Shown: positions 37,885 through 50,973, counted from the stretch's first letter. The stretch: 64,000 bases of DNA from Pseudomonas sp. LS.1a (GCF_022533585.1 NZ_CP092827.1:4690001-4754000); one strand, 5' to 3'. Notes: generated from the sequence alone by a model not told the origin. Translations and numbers: made by a program.

Positions 37885-39915
37885 ATGACCTTGCGCCAAC
37901 GCCTGGAAAACCTCCCGGTCGGGCAGAAACTGCTGGCGGCCCTGCTGGTGTTGCTGGTGACCATCTTGCTGGTGGCCAACCTCACTTTCATCAGCGCCGC
38001 CTACTGGATTACCCAGGAAAGCATGGCACCGCAGGCACTGCACACCATCGGCCGGCTGGTGGCCAACCCGCAGCTGGCGGCACGCGCCGGCGATGCGCCG
38101 GACACCGCCAGCGCCCTGCTCAAGGAACTGGACAGCTATACGCCGCTGCGCGCCGCCGCTGTCTATGGAGGCGATGGCCGCATACTGGCGCAGTTGCAGC
38201 ACGGCGAGCCGCTGGCCCTGCCCAGGCGTTTTCGCGACATTGACGGCTGGCGCCTGATGGAGTTTCGCAGCACCCAGCTGATCCGCATGCCACGTGACGC
38301 CAACCCGCCAGCGCACCTGCTGCTGGTGGCCAGCAGCGAATTGCCCACAGCCTTCTACACCGGCACTCTCAGTGCCAGCCTGGGCATCCTTGTGTTCAGC
38401 ATCCTGCTGTGGATCGTCATTGCCCGGCAAATCAAACGCCTGATCACCCAGCCGATCAACCAGCTCGAAGAGCTCAGCCGCCAGGTCACCCGCGAAGAGA
38501 GCTATGCCCTGCGTGCGCAGCGCGGCAACGACGACGAAATCGGCAGCCTGGCCGAAGCGTTCAACACCATGCTCTCGCGCATCGAGGCCCGCGAACAGCA
38601 ACTCAAGCGCACCCGCGACGAGTTCCAGGAGGCCTATGACCAGGCCCAGGGCCTGGCCGAGGAAACCCGCCACACCAACCGCAAACTGGAGCTGGAAGTC
38701 CAGGTGCGCAGCAAGATCGAGAAAAAACTCACCGGTTTCCAGAACTACCTCAACAGCATCATCGACTCGATGCCCTCGGCGCTGATCGCCCTCGACGAAC
38801 AGCTCTACGTGACCCAGTGGAACCACGAAGCCACGGTGCTTTCCGGCACGCCACTGGACGAAGCGCTGAACCAGCCGATCTTCATCGCCTTCGAACCGCT
38901 CAAGCCGTTCCTGCCGCAGTTGAAGGAAACCGTGGAGAAACACCGCGTTGCGAAGATCGAGCGGGTCACCTGGCCCAAGGGCGACGACCTGCGCCACTAC
39001 GCCCTGACCTTCTACCCGCTGACCGGTGGCGGCGGCCGTGGCGTGGTCATCCGCATCGACGACATCACCCAGCGCCTGTCGCTGGAAGAAATGATGGTGC
39101 AATCGGAGAAGATGCTTTCGGTCGGTGGCCTGGCCGCCGGGATGGCCCACGAGATCAACAACCCGCTAGGCGCGATCCTGCACAACGTGCAGAACATCCG
39201 CCGGCGCCTGTCACCAGAGCTGCCGCGCAACCAGGAGCAGGCCGAGGAACTGGGCATCGACCTGCCCACGGTCAACCGCTACCTGGAGAGCCGCGAAGTG
39301 CCGCAATTGCTCGACGGCATCCAGCAGGCCGGTGCCCGGGCGGCAAAGATCGTCACCCACATGCTCAGTTTCAGCCGACGCAGCAATCGCCAGCTGGCGC
39401 CATGCGACCTGCCGGCGCTGATCGACCAGGCGGTGGAGATTGCCAGCAACGACTTCGACCTGGCCATCGGCTTCGACTTCAAGGGCCAGGCCATCGTGCG
39501 CCAGTTCGACCCCGAACTGGGGCCGGTGCCATGCACCGCCAACGAACTGGAGCAGGTGCTGCTCAACCTGCTGAAAAACGCCGCCCAGGCCATCCACCAG
39601 CGGCCGCAGCCGAGCGAGCCCGGGCGCATCATCCTGCGTACCCGCTTGAACCCGCCATGGGCGGAAATCCAGGTCGAGGACAACGGCGTCGGCATGCCCG
39701 AGGGGGTGCGCAAGCGCACTTTCGAGCCGTTCTTCACCACCAAGGAAATCGGCCAGGGCACCGGCCTGGGCCTGTCGGTCTCGTACTTCATCATCACCAA
39801 CAACCACAAGGGGCAGATGGAAGTACAGTCCACGCCCGGCCAGGGCACCTGCTTCACCCTGCGCCTGCCCCTCGGCCAGCCGGCAACGGCGGCGCCGGCC
39901 AAAACGGAGAAGTGA
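37885..39915 (+). CDS. Membrane sensor histidine kinase (orphan)
   Basis: Sensor kinase of 676 residues. TM1 at about 14-36, periplasmic loop, TM2 at about 155-178, HAMP at about 180-232, coiled coil at about 232-285, a PAS-like domain at about 290-395 (LNSIIDSMPSALIALDEQLY), then HisKA with the histidine in GMAHEINNPLGAILHN and HATPase (N box LNLLKNAAQAI, G1 DNGVGMP, G2 GTGLGLSVSY). No response regulator gene is adjacent. The stop is 1 bp before the next ATG, so it is coupled to the cobalamin adenosyltransferase gene. Signal unknown. Confidence 0.9.
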   Translation: MTLRQRLENLPVGQKLLAALLVLLVTILLVANLTFISAAYWITQESMAPQALHTIGRLVANPQLAARAGDAPDTASALLKELDSYTPLRAAAVYGGDGRILAQLQHGEPLALPRRFRDIDGWRLMEFRSTQLIRMPRDANPPAHLLLVASSELPTAFYTGTLSASLGILVFSILLWIVIARQIKRLITQPINQLEELSRQVTREESYALRAQRGNDDEIGSLAEAFNTMLSRIEAREQQLKRTRDEFQEAYDQAQGLAEETRHTNRKLELEVQVRSKIEKKLTGFQNYLNSIIDSMPSALIALDEQLYVTQWNHEATVLSGTPLDEALNQPIFIAFEPLKPFLPQLKETVEKHRVAKIERVTWPKGDDLRHYALTFYPLTGGGGRGVVIRIDDITQRLSLEEMMVQSEKMLSVGGLAAGMAHEINNPLGAILHNVQNIRRRLSPELPRNQEQAEELGIDLPTVNRYLESREVPQLLDGIQQAGARAAKIVTHMLSFSRRSNRQLAPCDLPALIDQAVEIASNDFDLAIGFDFKGQAIVRQFDPELGPVPCTANELEQVLLNLLKNAAQAIHQRPQPSEPGRIILRTRLNPPWAEIQVEDNGVGMPEGVRKRTFEPFFTTKEIGQGTGLGLSVSYFIITNNHKGQMEVQSTPGQGTCFTLRLPLGQPATAAPAKTEK

Positions 39916-39916
39916 C

Positions 39917-40483
39917 ATGGGCTACCGCCTGTCGAAGATCTACACCCGCACCGGCGACAAAGGCGAAACAGGCCTGGGCGACGGACGCCGGGTGCCCAAG
40001 GACCACCCACGGATCGAGGCCATTGGCGAGGTGGACAGCCTGAACAGCCAGTTGGGTTTGCTACTGGCGGGGCTGGCCGAACAAGGGCTGGATGAAGTGA
40101 GCGCGGTGTTGGCGCCGTGTCAGCACCGCTTGTTCGACCTGGGTGGTGAGCTGGCGATGCCCAGTTACCAGGCGTTGAACCAGGCGGAGGTGGAACGGCT
40201 GGAGGCGGCGATCGATGTGTGGAACGAAGAGCTGGGGCCGTTGAAGAACTTCATTTTGCCCAGTGGTTCGGCGCTGGTGGCACAGGCACATGTGTGCCGC
40301 AGCCTGGCGCGCAGTGCGGAGCGGCGGTGTCAACAGTTGAATGCGCTGGAGCCGTTGGCGGGGGTTGGGCTGGCGTATATCAACCGGCTTTCGGACCTGC
40401 TGTTTGTGGCGGCGCGGATCATTGGGCGACGGCAGGGGGTGGCAGAGGTTTTGTGGCAGCCTGCTGAGAAACCGAAAGGCTGA
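39917..40483 (+). CDS. Cob(I)alamin adenosyltransferase, PduO type
   Basis: ATP:cob(I)alamin (or cobyrinate diamide) adenosyltransferase that makes adenosylcobalamin, 188 residues. Family motifs: IYTRTGDKGETGLGDGRRV (about 8-26, ATP binding), FILPSGSALVAQAHVCRSLAR (about 112-132) and CRSLARSAERR in the helical core; INRLSDLLFVAAR near the C-terminus. It overlaps no gene but follows the kinase stop by one base. Third-position base use is less C-biased than in the kinase gene before it. Confidence 0.93.
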   Translation: MGYRLSKIYTRTGDKGETGLGDGRRVPKDHPRIEAIGEVDSLNSQLGLLLAGLAEQGLDEVSAVLAPCQHRLFDLGGELAMPSYQALNQAEVERLEAAIDVWNEELGPLKNFILPSGSALVAQAHVCRSLARSAERRCQQLNALEPLAGVGLAYINRLSDLLFVAARIIGRRQGVAEVLWQPAEKPKG

Positions 40484-40491
40484 TATTTCTG

Positions 40492-40612
40492 GGGCCGCTT
40501 TGCGGCCCTATCGCGACACAAGGCCGCTCCCACAGGGATAGCGCACAGCCGCAACGCTGCGCCGTCCTTGTGGGAGCGGCCTTGTGTCGCGATCGGGCCG
40601 CAAAGCGGCCCC
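40492..40612. repeat. REP pair (class A)
   Basis: GGGGCCGCTTTGCGGCCCTA ... GGGCCGCAAAGCGGCCCC, with CGCGACACAAGGCCGCTCCCAC and its inverse inside. It lies between the convergent adenosyltransferase and Nudix genes. Confidence 0.93.
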
Positions 40613-40625
40613 AATTACAGGCGAA

Positions 40626-41570
40626 TCAGATCTCGGGCCAGAACGCCCGGATCCCGGCAACACCCTGCGCCCCCGCTTCCCAAGCCTGCTCGCGCTCACC
40701 CGGCCCTACCCCACCCAGCAGGTAGACCGGCTTGTTGAAGCCGGCGATCAACCGCTGCGCCTCATCCCACCCCAACGGCACCGCCTCGGGGTGAGTCCGG
40801 GTCGCCTGGACAGGCGACAGGGTGACAAAGTCCACGCCCATCTGCTCCGCCAGCGCCAACTCTTCAGCACTGTGACAGGACGCCGCCAGCCAGCGCTCCT
40901 TGGGGAACGGCCGGCCGTTGGCGGCATACTTGCGCAGTTGTGCAGCCGTCAGGTGCCAACCCGCGGCAGGAAAGTCACCCAGCCACTCCAGCGGCCCCTT
41001 GAGCATCAGCTGCGCCTTGCCCGCGCACAGGCCGACCGCATCCACCGCCACATCGCGGTACTTGGGGTCGTACATGTCCGGGGCACGCAACTGGATCAGG
41101 CGAATGCCGCTGGCCACCGCCTTCTGGATGCCCTTGAGCATCTGCGGCACTTCCAGGCCATCGGGGGTGATCAGGTACTGGTCCGGCAGGCGCGCGGCCG
41201 CAACGATCGGTTTATTGGCCTCGGGGAATTCGTACTGAGGCAAATCGCGTGGGGCAACCCATTCCAGTGGCTGGCCCTCGGCGCCATGCGGCTCGCCAGT
41301 GAACGCCTCGACTTCGCGCACGTCCAGCAGCACCTGCTTGTCCGGGTAGTCGTGGCTGACCTTGATCAGCGCGCGCGAACGGCTCACCTCGATGCCCAGC
41401 TCCTCGCGCAGCTCGCGGGCCAGCGCTGCCTCGACACCTTCACCCTCTTCCACCTTGCCGCCCGGGAATTCCCACAGGCCGCCCTGGTGCTGGGTATCGG
41501 CACGGCGTGCGATCAGAATGCGGCCGTCAGTACCACGAATGACGGCGGCTACAACATGAATCCGTTTCAC
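40626..41570 (-). CDS. Nudix hydrolase fused to a ThiE-like domain
   Basis: Two-domain protein of 314 residues. Residues 1-130 are a MutT-type Nudix hydrolase with a full Nudix box (GGKVEEGEGVEAALARELRE then ELGIEV, about 38-64), expected to hydrolyse 8-oxo-dGTP. Residues about 135-314 resemble thiamine-phosphate synthase (RLIQLRAPDMYDPKY, GVDFVTLSPVQATRTHP, YLLGGVGPGE). The fusion is known in pseudomonads; whether the ThiE half is active is uncertain. GTG start at 41570 overlaps the GST stop (GTGA), so translation is coupled. Confidence 0.9.
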   Translation of the reverse strand: MKRIHVVAAVIRGTDGRILIARRADTQHQGGLWEFPGGKVEEGEGVEAALARELREELGIEVSRSRALIKVSHDYPDKQVLLDVREVEAFTGEPHGAEGQPLEWVAPRDLPQYEFPEANKPIVAAARLPDQYLITPDGLEVPQMLKGIQKAVASGIRLIQLRAPDMYDPKYRDVAVDAVGLCAGKAQLMLKGPLEWLGDFPAAGWHLTAAQLRKYAANGRPFPKERWLAASCHSAEELALAEQMGVDFVTLSPVQATRTHPEAVPLGWDEAQRLIAGFNKPVYLLGGVGPGEREQAWEAGAQGVAGIRAFWPEI

Positions 41571-42199
41571 CCTTCACGCTCCGCCAGGCCAGCCTGCTGC
41601 CAGGCCTGGAAGGCCGGCCACTGGTAAATGGTTTCGATATAGGCAGCCGCCTGCGCAGGCACTTCCACGCGGTAGGTGCGCAGGCGCACGGCCACCGGGG
41701 CGAAGAAGGCATCGGCCAGGCTCGGCTTGCCGAACAGGAACGGGCCGCTGTCCTTGGCCGCCAGGCGGCATTCCGACCACAGTGCAACGATACGGTCGAT
41801 ATCGATTTGAACCTCCAGCGGCACGCTGTCCAGCGCCTGGTCGCGCGACAGGTCGAACGGCATCGCGCCGCGCAGGGCGAAGAAGCCACTGTGCATCTGC
41901 GCGCAGGCCGAACGGGCCTGGGCCCGGGCCGCCACGTCGGCAGGCCACAGCTGGGCGTCGGGGTGGCGTTCGTTGAGGTATTCGGCAATGGCCAGCGAGT
42001 CGGCGATCACACCGTGCCCGGTCTTGAGCAGCGGTACCTTGCCGGTGGCAGAGAAGGCGAGGATGCGCTGACGGGTGTCAGGCTGGTTGAGTTTGATCAG
42101 GGTTTCTTCGTAGGGCACGCCAGCCAGCTCGAGAGCCAGGGCGCCACGCAGCGACCAGGAGGAATACAGCTTGTCGCCGATGATCAGGTGATAGCTCAT
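41567..42199 (-). CDS. Glutathione S-transferase family protein
   Basis: Cytosolic GST of 210 residues. The thioredoxin-like N-terminal domain (about 1-78) has the catalytic-serine region KLYSSWSLRG (S12-S13), a cis-proline TGKVPLL and the ADSLAIAEYL glutathione-binding helix. The C-terminal domain is all helical and contains PSLADAFFAPVAVRLRTY. The start ATG 42199 is preferred to a longer frame at 42256. It sits between argJ and the Nudix-ThiE gene. Role: detoxification; substrate unknown. Confidence 0.9.
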   Translation of the reverse strand: MSYHLIIGDKLYSSWSLRGALALELAGVPYEETLIKLNQPDTRQRILAFSATGKVPLLKTGHGVIADSLAIAEYLNERHPDAQLWPADVAARAQARSACAQMHSGFFALRGAMPFDLSRDQALDSVPLEVQIDIDRIVALWSECRLAAKDSGPFLFGKPSLADAFFAPVAVRLRTYRVEVPAQAAAYIETIYQWPAFQAWQQAGLAEREG

Positions 42200-42230
42200 G
42201 GTTCGGCTCCATCGTTTGGGAATTTTGGGG

Positions 42231-42325
42231 CTGCTCTGCAGCCCCTCTCGCGACACAAGGCCGCTCCCACATGAAGCGGTGTACGCAGGAGCCTTGTGTC
42301 GCGAAAGGGCCGCAAAGCGGCCCCA
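42231..42325. repeat. REP pair (class A, degenerate)
   Basis: GGGGCTGCTCTGCAGCCCCT with CGCGACACAAGGCCGCTCCC faces GAGCCTTGTGTCGCGAAAGGGCCGCAAAGCGGCCCC. One internal half (AGGAGCC) has lost the CTCCCAC complement. Confidence 0.85.
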
Positions 42326-42331
42326 ATTACA

Positions 42332-43549
42332 TCAGGTACGGTACTCGGCGTTGATCTTCACGTACTCGTGGGACAGGTCGGTGGTCCAGATGGTTTCGCT
42401 GCACTGGCCACGGCCCAGCTCGATACGGATGGTGATCTCTTCCTGGGCCATTACCTTGGCACCCTGGTCTTCGGTGTAGCTCGGGCTGCGGCCGCCTTTG
42501 CTGGCAATGCACACGCTGTCCAGGTACACATCGATCAGGCTCACATCCAGCTCTGGTACGCCGGCACGGCCAACGGCAGCGAGGATGCGGCCCCAGTTCG
42601 GGTCGGAAGCGAACAGCGCGGTCTTGATCAGTGGCGAGTGGGCCACGGCATAGCCGACGTCCAGGCACTCCTGGTGGTTGCCACCGCCGTTGACCTGCAC
42701 GGTCACGAACTTGGTAGCGCCTTCGCCGTCACGGACGATGGCCTGGGCCACTTCCATGCACACTTCAAACACCGCCTTCTTCAGCGCTTCGAACAGTGCG
42801 CCGCTGGCTTCGGTGACTTCCGGCAGGTTGGCCTTGCCGGTGGCGATCAGCATGCAGCAGTCGTTGGTCGAGGTGTCGCCATCGATGGTGATACGGTTGA
42901 ACGACTTGTTGGCGCCGTCCAGCATCAGGTCCTTGAGCACCTTTGGTGCCACCTTGGCGTCGGTGGCGATGTAGCCGAGCATGGTGGCCATGTTCGGACG
43001 GATCATGCCTGCCCCCTTGCTGATGCCGGTGACGGTAACGGTCACGCCATCGTGCTGGAACTGGCGGCTGGCACCCTTGGGCAGGGTGTCGGTGGTCATG
43101 ATGCCGGTGGCAGCTTCGGCCCAGTGGTTTTCCGACAGGTTGTCGAGGGCGGCCTGCAGCGCGCCTTCGATCTTCTCGACCGGCAGCGGCTCGCCGATTA
43201 CACCGGTGGAGAACGGCAGTACCGACTCGGCCGGTACACCGGCCAGTTCGGCCAGCTTGGCGCACGTGCGTTCGGCGGCGGCCAGGCCTGGCGCGCCGGT
43301 GCCGGCGTTGGCGTTACCGGTGTTGGTCAGCAGGTAGCGCACGGTGCCCTGTACACGCTGCTTGGACAGGATCACCGGCGCCGCGCAGAAGGCGTTGAGG
43401 GTGAACACGCCAGCCACGCTGGAGCCTTCGGCACAGCGCATGACCACCACATCCTTGCGCCCCGGGCGCTTGATGCCGGCAGAAGCGATGCCGAGTTCAA
43501 AACCCGGAACCGGGTGCAGGGTGGGCAAAGGACCAAGACCAACAGCCAT
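42332..43549 (-). CDS. argJ: ArgJ bifunctional glutamate N-acetyltransferase
   Basis: Ornithine acetyltransferase of the cyclic arginine pathway, 405 residues; it moves acetyl from N-acetylornithine to glutamate. The self-cleavage site is in [20 protein letters not shown] (nucleophile Thr follows NMA as MATMLG). The oxyanion-hole residues [12 protein letters not shown] are also seen. The ATG at 43549 has AGGAG at the correct spacing; a longer frame to 43711 crosses a REP element and is rejected. Confidence 0.96.
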   Translation of the reverse strand: MAVGLGPLPTLHPVPGFELGIASAGIKRPGRKDVVVMRCAEGSSVAGVFTLNAFCAAPVILSKQRVQGTVRYLLTNTGNANAGTGAPGLAAAERTCAKLAELAGVPAESVLPFSTGVIGEPLPVEKIEGALQAALDNLSENHWAEAATGIMTTDTLPKGASRQFQHDGVTVTVTGISKGAGMIRPNMATMLGYIATDAKVAPKVLKDLMLDGANKSFNRITIDGDTSTNDCCMLIATGKANLPEVTEASGALFEALKKAVFEVCMEVAQAIVRDGEGATKFVTVQVNGGGNHQECLDVGYAVAHSPLIKTALFASDPNWGRILAAVGRAGVPELDVSLIDVYLDSVCIASKGGRSPSYTEDQGAKVMAQEEITIRIELGRGQCSETIWTTDLSHEYVKINAEYRT

Positions 43550-43587
43550 TAGAGCGCTCCTAGAAAATACGGTTGATATCGAAAAGC

Positions 43588-43709
43588 GGGGCCGCTTCGC
43601 GCCCCATCGCGACACAAGGCCGCTCCCACATAGGACGGCGCAGCGTTGCGGCTGTGCGCTATCCCTGTGGGAGCGGCCTTGTGTCGCGACAGGGCCGCAA
43701 CGCGGCCCC
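43588..43709. repeat. REP pair (class A)
   Basis: GGGGCCGCTTCGCGCCCCAT ... GGGCCGCAACGCGGCCCC with two CGCGACACAAGGCCGCTCCCAC-type halves. It separates secA and argJ, which are transcribed in the same direction. Confidence 0.93.
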
Positions 43710-43721
43710 ATTCAGGTCAGA

Positions 43722-46457
<2,736 letters not shown>

Positions 46458-46766
46458 ATCGGCAGGATCTTCCACACGTAGGGATGGAGGGCGGCCCCAT
46501 GAGTCGCCCGTGCAGCCCTGAGGCCGCATGCGAACGAGCATTCTACCCGGAAACGATGGTGAAGAAAGTGGTGGATTGCCACGATGCTTGTACAGCGTTT
46601 TGGCGGGGGCTTGTTTTAGATAGGGGCATTTTCCCTGAGTTCAAGGTTCGGGAAGATGAAACGTATCGAGAATGAGTCTTGTCTCTTGTTAACTGTGGGA
46701 GCGGGTTCACCCGCGAAGAGGCCGGGACAGGCTATAGAGGTGTTAGACTGCGGACCATGTAACCTC
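46458..46766. other. Gap between secA and the DUF721 gene
   Basis: 309 bp with the divergent promoters of secA and the DUF721 gene. It contains a single REP half at 46694-46725 (CTGTGGGAGCGGGTTCACCC GCGAAGAGGCCGG). A short frame (46484-46675) shows no family resemblance. I see no other gene or RNA. Confidence 0.6.
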
Positions 46767-47234
46767 ATGCGTACTCCCATGGCCTACAAACCCTCCCCCG
46801 CCCAGCCGCCCTCCGCCCTGCTCCGCCAGGTGCGCCCGCTGCGCCTGCTGCTGAACCAGGCTGAACGCCTGGAACACCTGCAGCGCCTGCTGGAAAGCCA
46901 GCTGCAACCGGCCGCCCGCGAGCACTGCCATGTGGCGTCGTGGCGCGATGGCACATTGTTGCTGGTGGTAACCGACGGCCACTGGGCCACTCGTCTGCGC
47001 TATCAGCAAAAACGCTTGCTGGCGGCATTACAGGCGATGGAAGCATTCGGCAACCTCAGGCGTATCCTGTACAAGGTGCAGCCGCCGCTGGTGCCGGCCA
47101 AGCGTGGTGGCCATGCCGCAGAGCTGTCGAACAACGCGGCCGAGAGCCTGCGCGATACCGCCGAGGGCATCAACGACCCCAAGCTGCGCGCGGCACTGGA
47201 AAGGCTGGCAGCTCATGCCCAGGACAAGCGCTGA
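46767..47234 (+). CDS. dciA: DUF721 (DciA-type) protein
   Basis: Protein of 155 residues of DUF721. The N-terminal KH-like domain (about 12-110) has LRLLLNQAERLEHLQRLLES and the conserved DGTLLLVVTDGHWATRLRYQ, followed by a basic tail. DciA loads or guides DnaB helicase in bacteria lacking DnaC; pseudomonads lack DnaC. ATG 46767 gives MRTPMAYKPS; an ATG four codons in (46779) is an alternative. No clear SD. It lies divergent from secA and convergent with lpxC. Confidence 0.82.
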   Translation: MRTPMAYKPSPAQPPSALLRQVRPLRLLLNQAERLEHLQRLLESQLQPAAREHCHVASWRDGTLLLVVTDGHWATRLRYQQKRLLAALQAMEAFGNLRRILYKVQPPLVPAKRGGHAAELSNNAAESLRDTAEGINDPKLRAALERLAAHAQDKR

Positions 47235-47255
47235 CACCTTCGGGACTACTGCGCA

Positions 47256-47352
47256 GTCCATTCGCGGGCACGCCGGCTCTCATAGAACTGCACATAACTC
47301 ATTGAATTAGCGGGGACTCTGTGGGAGCGGGCGTGCCCGCGAATGGCCGGAC
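47256..47352. repeat. REP pair (class B, decayed left half)
   Basis: CCATTCGCGGGCACGCC ... GTGGGAGCGGGCGTGCCCGCGAATGG. The left 'CTCCCAC' part has become CTCTCATAG. It lies after the DUF721 gene. Confidence 0.8.
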
Positions 47353-47376
47353 CTGCCGGGCAAAATGCGTCAGCCA

Positions 47377-47404
47377 TAAAAAAGGCCACCCGAAGGTGGC
47401 CTTA
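47377..47404 (-). terminator. Rho-independent terminator of lpxC
   Basis: Minus strand: TAAGGCCACC-TTCG-GGTGGCCTTTTTTATGG, 22 bases after the lpxC stop; it ends the whole leftward dcw transcript. Confidence 0.92.
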
Positions 47405-47426
47405 ATGAACTAGAGAGTGTTCGAAC

Positions 47427-48374
<948 letters not shown>

Positions 48375-48379
48375 TCAAC

Positions 48380-48411
48380 AAAGGCTGGGGATGATAACAG
48401 ACCCAACCTTT
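48380..48411 (-). terminator. Weak hairpin between ftsZ and lpxC
   Basis: Minus strand: AAAGGTTGGG pairs with CCCAGCCTTT (one G-T pair, 12-base loop) but is followed by only TTTG. Possibly an attenuator; it could also be unimportant. Confidence 0.35.
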
Positions 48412-48450
48412 GATGAATACCAATCACCTTTATACCCCTGATAAATTCCA

Positions 48451-49647
48451 TTAATCAGCCTGACGACGCAGGAATGCCGGGATATCAAGGTAGTCCAGGT
48501 CATCCTGAGGGTTCAGTTTAGCGGCTGCAGCAGCCCCTGCATGGGCCTGGTTGCGCATTACGGTCGGGCGCTCCAGGTCACGGTAGTTGACCGCAGGCTG
48601 CTCCTGGCGAACCGGCGCCGGGTTGGATGCCTCGTACACCTGCTGGGCAGTCTGCAGGGTGTTGTCGACCACCTTCACAGGCTTCTCGATGCGCGCGCCA
48701 AGGCCAGTGGCCACTACGGTCACGTGCAGCTCGTCACGCATGTCCGGGTCGATCACGGTACCGACCTTGACCATGGCGTGGTCGGAGGCGAAGGCTTCGA
48801 TGATGCTACCCACGTCGGAGTACTCGCCCAGCGACAGGTCCGGGCCTGCGGTGATGTTCACCAGGATACCGCGGGCGCCCTGCAGGTTGACGTCTTCCAG
48901 CAGCGGGTTGCGAATTGCTGCCTCGGTGGCTTCACGCGCACGGTTCGGGCCGCTGGCACAGCCAGTACCCATCATGGCCATGCCCATTTCACCCATCACG
49001 GTACGCACGTCGGCGAAGTCGACGTTGATCATGCCCGGGCGCTTGATGATATCGGAGATACCACGCACGGCACCGGCCAGTACGTCGTCAGCCTTGGCGA
49101 AGGCGGACAGCAGGCTGGCATCCTTGCCCAGGATGGTCAGCAGCTTCTCGTTGGGGATGGTAATCAACGAGTCGACGCTTTCAGCCAGCATGCGGATGCC
49201 TTCATCGGCAATCTGCATGCGCTTGCGGCCTTCGAACGGGAACGGACGGGTCACCACGGCAACGGTGAGAATGCCCATTTCCTTGGCCACTTCGGCGATG
49301 ATCGGCGCTGCACCGGTACCGGTACCGCCGCCCATGCCAGTGGTGATGAACACCATGTTGGTGCCCTGCAGCACTTCAGCGATGCGCTCACGGTCTTCCA
49401 GCGCGGCCTGGCGGCCGACTTCCGGGTTGGCACCGGCACCCAGGCCTTTGGTCACGCCAGTGCCCAATTGCAGGATGGTGCGCGCGCCGATGTTTTTCAG
49501 CGCCTGGGCATCGGTGTTGGCGCAGATGAATTCCACGCCTTCGATGCTGCTCTTGACCATGTGATTGACGGCGTTGCCACCACCACCACCAACGCCGATC
49601 ACCTTGATGACCGGGCTTTGCGGGACGTTGTCTACGAGCTCGAACAT
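48451..49647 (-). CDS. ftsZ: Cell-division GTPase FtsZ
   Basis: Tubulin homologue forming the Z-ring, 398 residues. The GTP signature GGGTGTG lies at about 107-113 (TTGMGGGTGTGAAP). The C-terminal peptide DDLDYLDIPAFLRRQAD binds FtsA and ZipA. It begins MFELVDNVPQSPVIKVIGVG. It sits 55 bp downstream of ftsA with AGGAGAGGG ahead of the ATG. It is the penultimate gene of the dcw operon. Confidence 0.99.
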   Translation of the reverse strand: MFELVDNVPQSPVIKVIGVGGGGGNAVNHMVKSSIEGVEFICANTDAQALKNIGARTILQLGTGVTKGLGAGANPEVGRQAALEDRERIAEVLQGTNMVFITTGMGGGTGTGAAPIIAEVAKEMGILTVAVVTRPFPFEGRKRMQIADEGIRMLAESVDSLITIPNEKLLTILGKDASLLSAFAKADDVLAGAVRGISDIIKRPGMINVDFADVRTVMGEMGMAMMGTGCASGPNRAREATEAAIRNPLLEDVNLQGARGILVNITAGPDLSLGEYSDVGSIIEAFASDHAMVKVGTVIDPDMRDELHVTVVATGLGARIEKPVKVVDNTLQTAQQVYEASNPAPVRQEQPAVNYRDLERPTVMRNQAHAGAAAAAKLNPQDDLDYLDIPAFLRRQAD

Positions 49648-49702
49648 TTTCCCTCTCCTTACAGTTCTCTAGTTGTCGCGCCTACCACTACTGCTTTGAA
49701 AC

Positions 49703-50959
49703 TTAGAAGTTGCCCTGGACCCAGCGCTTGAAGCGTTCAAGCACTGGAGCCTTCGGTTCATCGCCATAGCTGTTGTTGCTGCTGTTACCGGTCAAGGGCA
49801 GGTCTTCGGTCTGCTTCTGCAGGCCGTAGGTGAGCAAGCCCACGCCGGTGGAATAGATCGGGTTGCGAACCACGTCGCTAAGCCCCCGAACGCTGTGCGG
49901 TACGCCCAGGCGTACCGGCATGTGGAAGATTTCCTCGGCCAGTTCCACGGCGCCTTCCATCTTCGCGGTGCCGCCGGTCAGGACGATGCCGGCCGGCACC
50001 AGGTCCTCGTAGCCGCTGCGGCGCAATTCGGCCTGGATCAAGGTGAAGAGCTCGTCGTAACGTGGCTCCACCACCTCGGCCAGGGCCTGGCGCGACAGCT
50101 CGCGCGGTGGGCGATCACCCACGCTCGGCACCTTGATGGTCTCGCCGGCGCCAGCCAGTTTGGCCAGGGCGCAGGCGTAGCGGATCTTGATTTCTTCGGC
50201 GTACTGGGTCGGGGTACGCAGGGCCATGGCGATATCGTTGGTCACCTGGTCGCCGGCAATCGGGATCACCGCGGTGTGACGGATCGCGCCCTCGGTGAAG
50301 ATGGCGATGTCGGTGGTGCCACCACCAATGTCCACCAGGCACACGCCCAGTTCTTTTTCATCGTCGGTCAGCACCGAGTAGGCCGAGGCCAGCTGTTCGA
50401 GGATGATGTCGTCGATTTCCAGGCCGCAGCGGCGGACGCACTTCTCGATGTTCTGCGCCGCGTTGACCGCGCAGGTGACCACGTGGACCTTGGCTTCCAG
50501 ACGTACGCCCGACATGCCCAGCGGCTCGCGCACGCCTTCCTGGTTGTCGATCACGTAGTCCTGCGGCAGGGTGTGCAGCACGCGCTGGTCGGCCGGGATG
50601 GCCACGGCCTGGGCGGCGTCGAGTACGCGCTCCAGGTCGGCCAGGCTGACCTCGCGGTCGCGGATGGCGACGATGCCGTGGGAGTTCAGGCTGCGGATGT
50701 GGTTGCCGGCCACGCCGACGAAGGCCGAGTGGATGCGGCAGCCGGCCATCAGCTGCGCCTCTTCCACGGCGCGCTGGATCGACTGCACGGTGGACTCGAT
50801 GTTCACCACCACGCCTTTTTTCAGGCCACGGGAGGGATGGGTACCGATCCCGACGATCTCCAGGGTACCGTCCTCGCCCACTTCGCCCACCAGCGCCACC
50901 ACCTTGGAGGTGCCGATGTCCAGCCCGACGATCATTTTGCCGCTATGCGCGTTTGCCAT
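49703..50959 (-). CDS. ftsA: Cell-division actin-like protein FtsA
   Basis: Actin-fold membrane tether of FtsZ, 418 residues. It begins MANAHSGKMIVGLDIGTSKV (phosphate-1 motif DIGTSKV), with phosphate-2 CLVDIGGGTTDIAIF, and the C-terminal amphipathic helix APVLERFKRWVQGNF that binds membrane. ATG 50959 is chosen; a longer frame to 51028 overlaps ftsQ and is unlikely. The gap to ftsQ is 14 bp. Confidence 0.99.
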   Translation of the reverse strand: MANAHSGKMIVGLDIGTSKVVALVGEVGEDGTLEIVGIGTHPSRGLKKGVVVNIESTVQSIQRAVEEAQLMAGCRIHSAFVGVAGNHIRSLNSHGIVAIRDREVSLADLERVLDAAQAVAIPADQRVLHTLPQDYVIDNQEGVREPLGMSGVRLEAKVHVVTCAVNAAQNIEKCVRRCGLEIDDIILEQLASAYSVLTDDEKELGVCLVDIGGGTTDIAIFTEGAIRHTAVIPIAGDQVTNDIAMALRTPTQYAEEIKIRYACALAKLAGAGETIKVPSVGDRPPRELSRQALAEVVEPRYDELFTLIQAELRRSGYEDLVPAGIVLTGGTAKMEGAVELAEEIFHMPVRLGVPHSVRGLSDVVRNPIYSTGVGLLTYGLQKQTEDLPLTGNSSNNSYGDEPKAPVLERFKRWVQGNF

Positions 50960-50973
50960 GGTCCTGCCTCTCT

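Noticed and set aside
46484..46675. A SecM-like leader gene before secA
   Set aside because: The frame is on the plus strand, so divergent from secA, and has no arrest motif or signal peptide.
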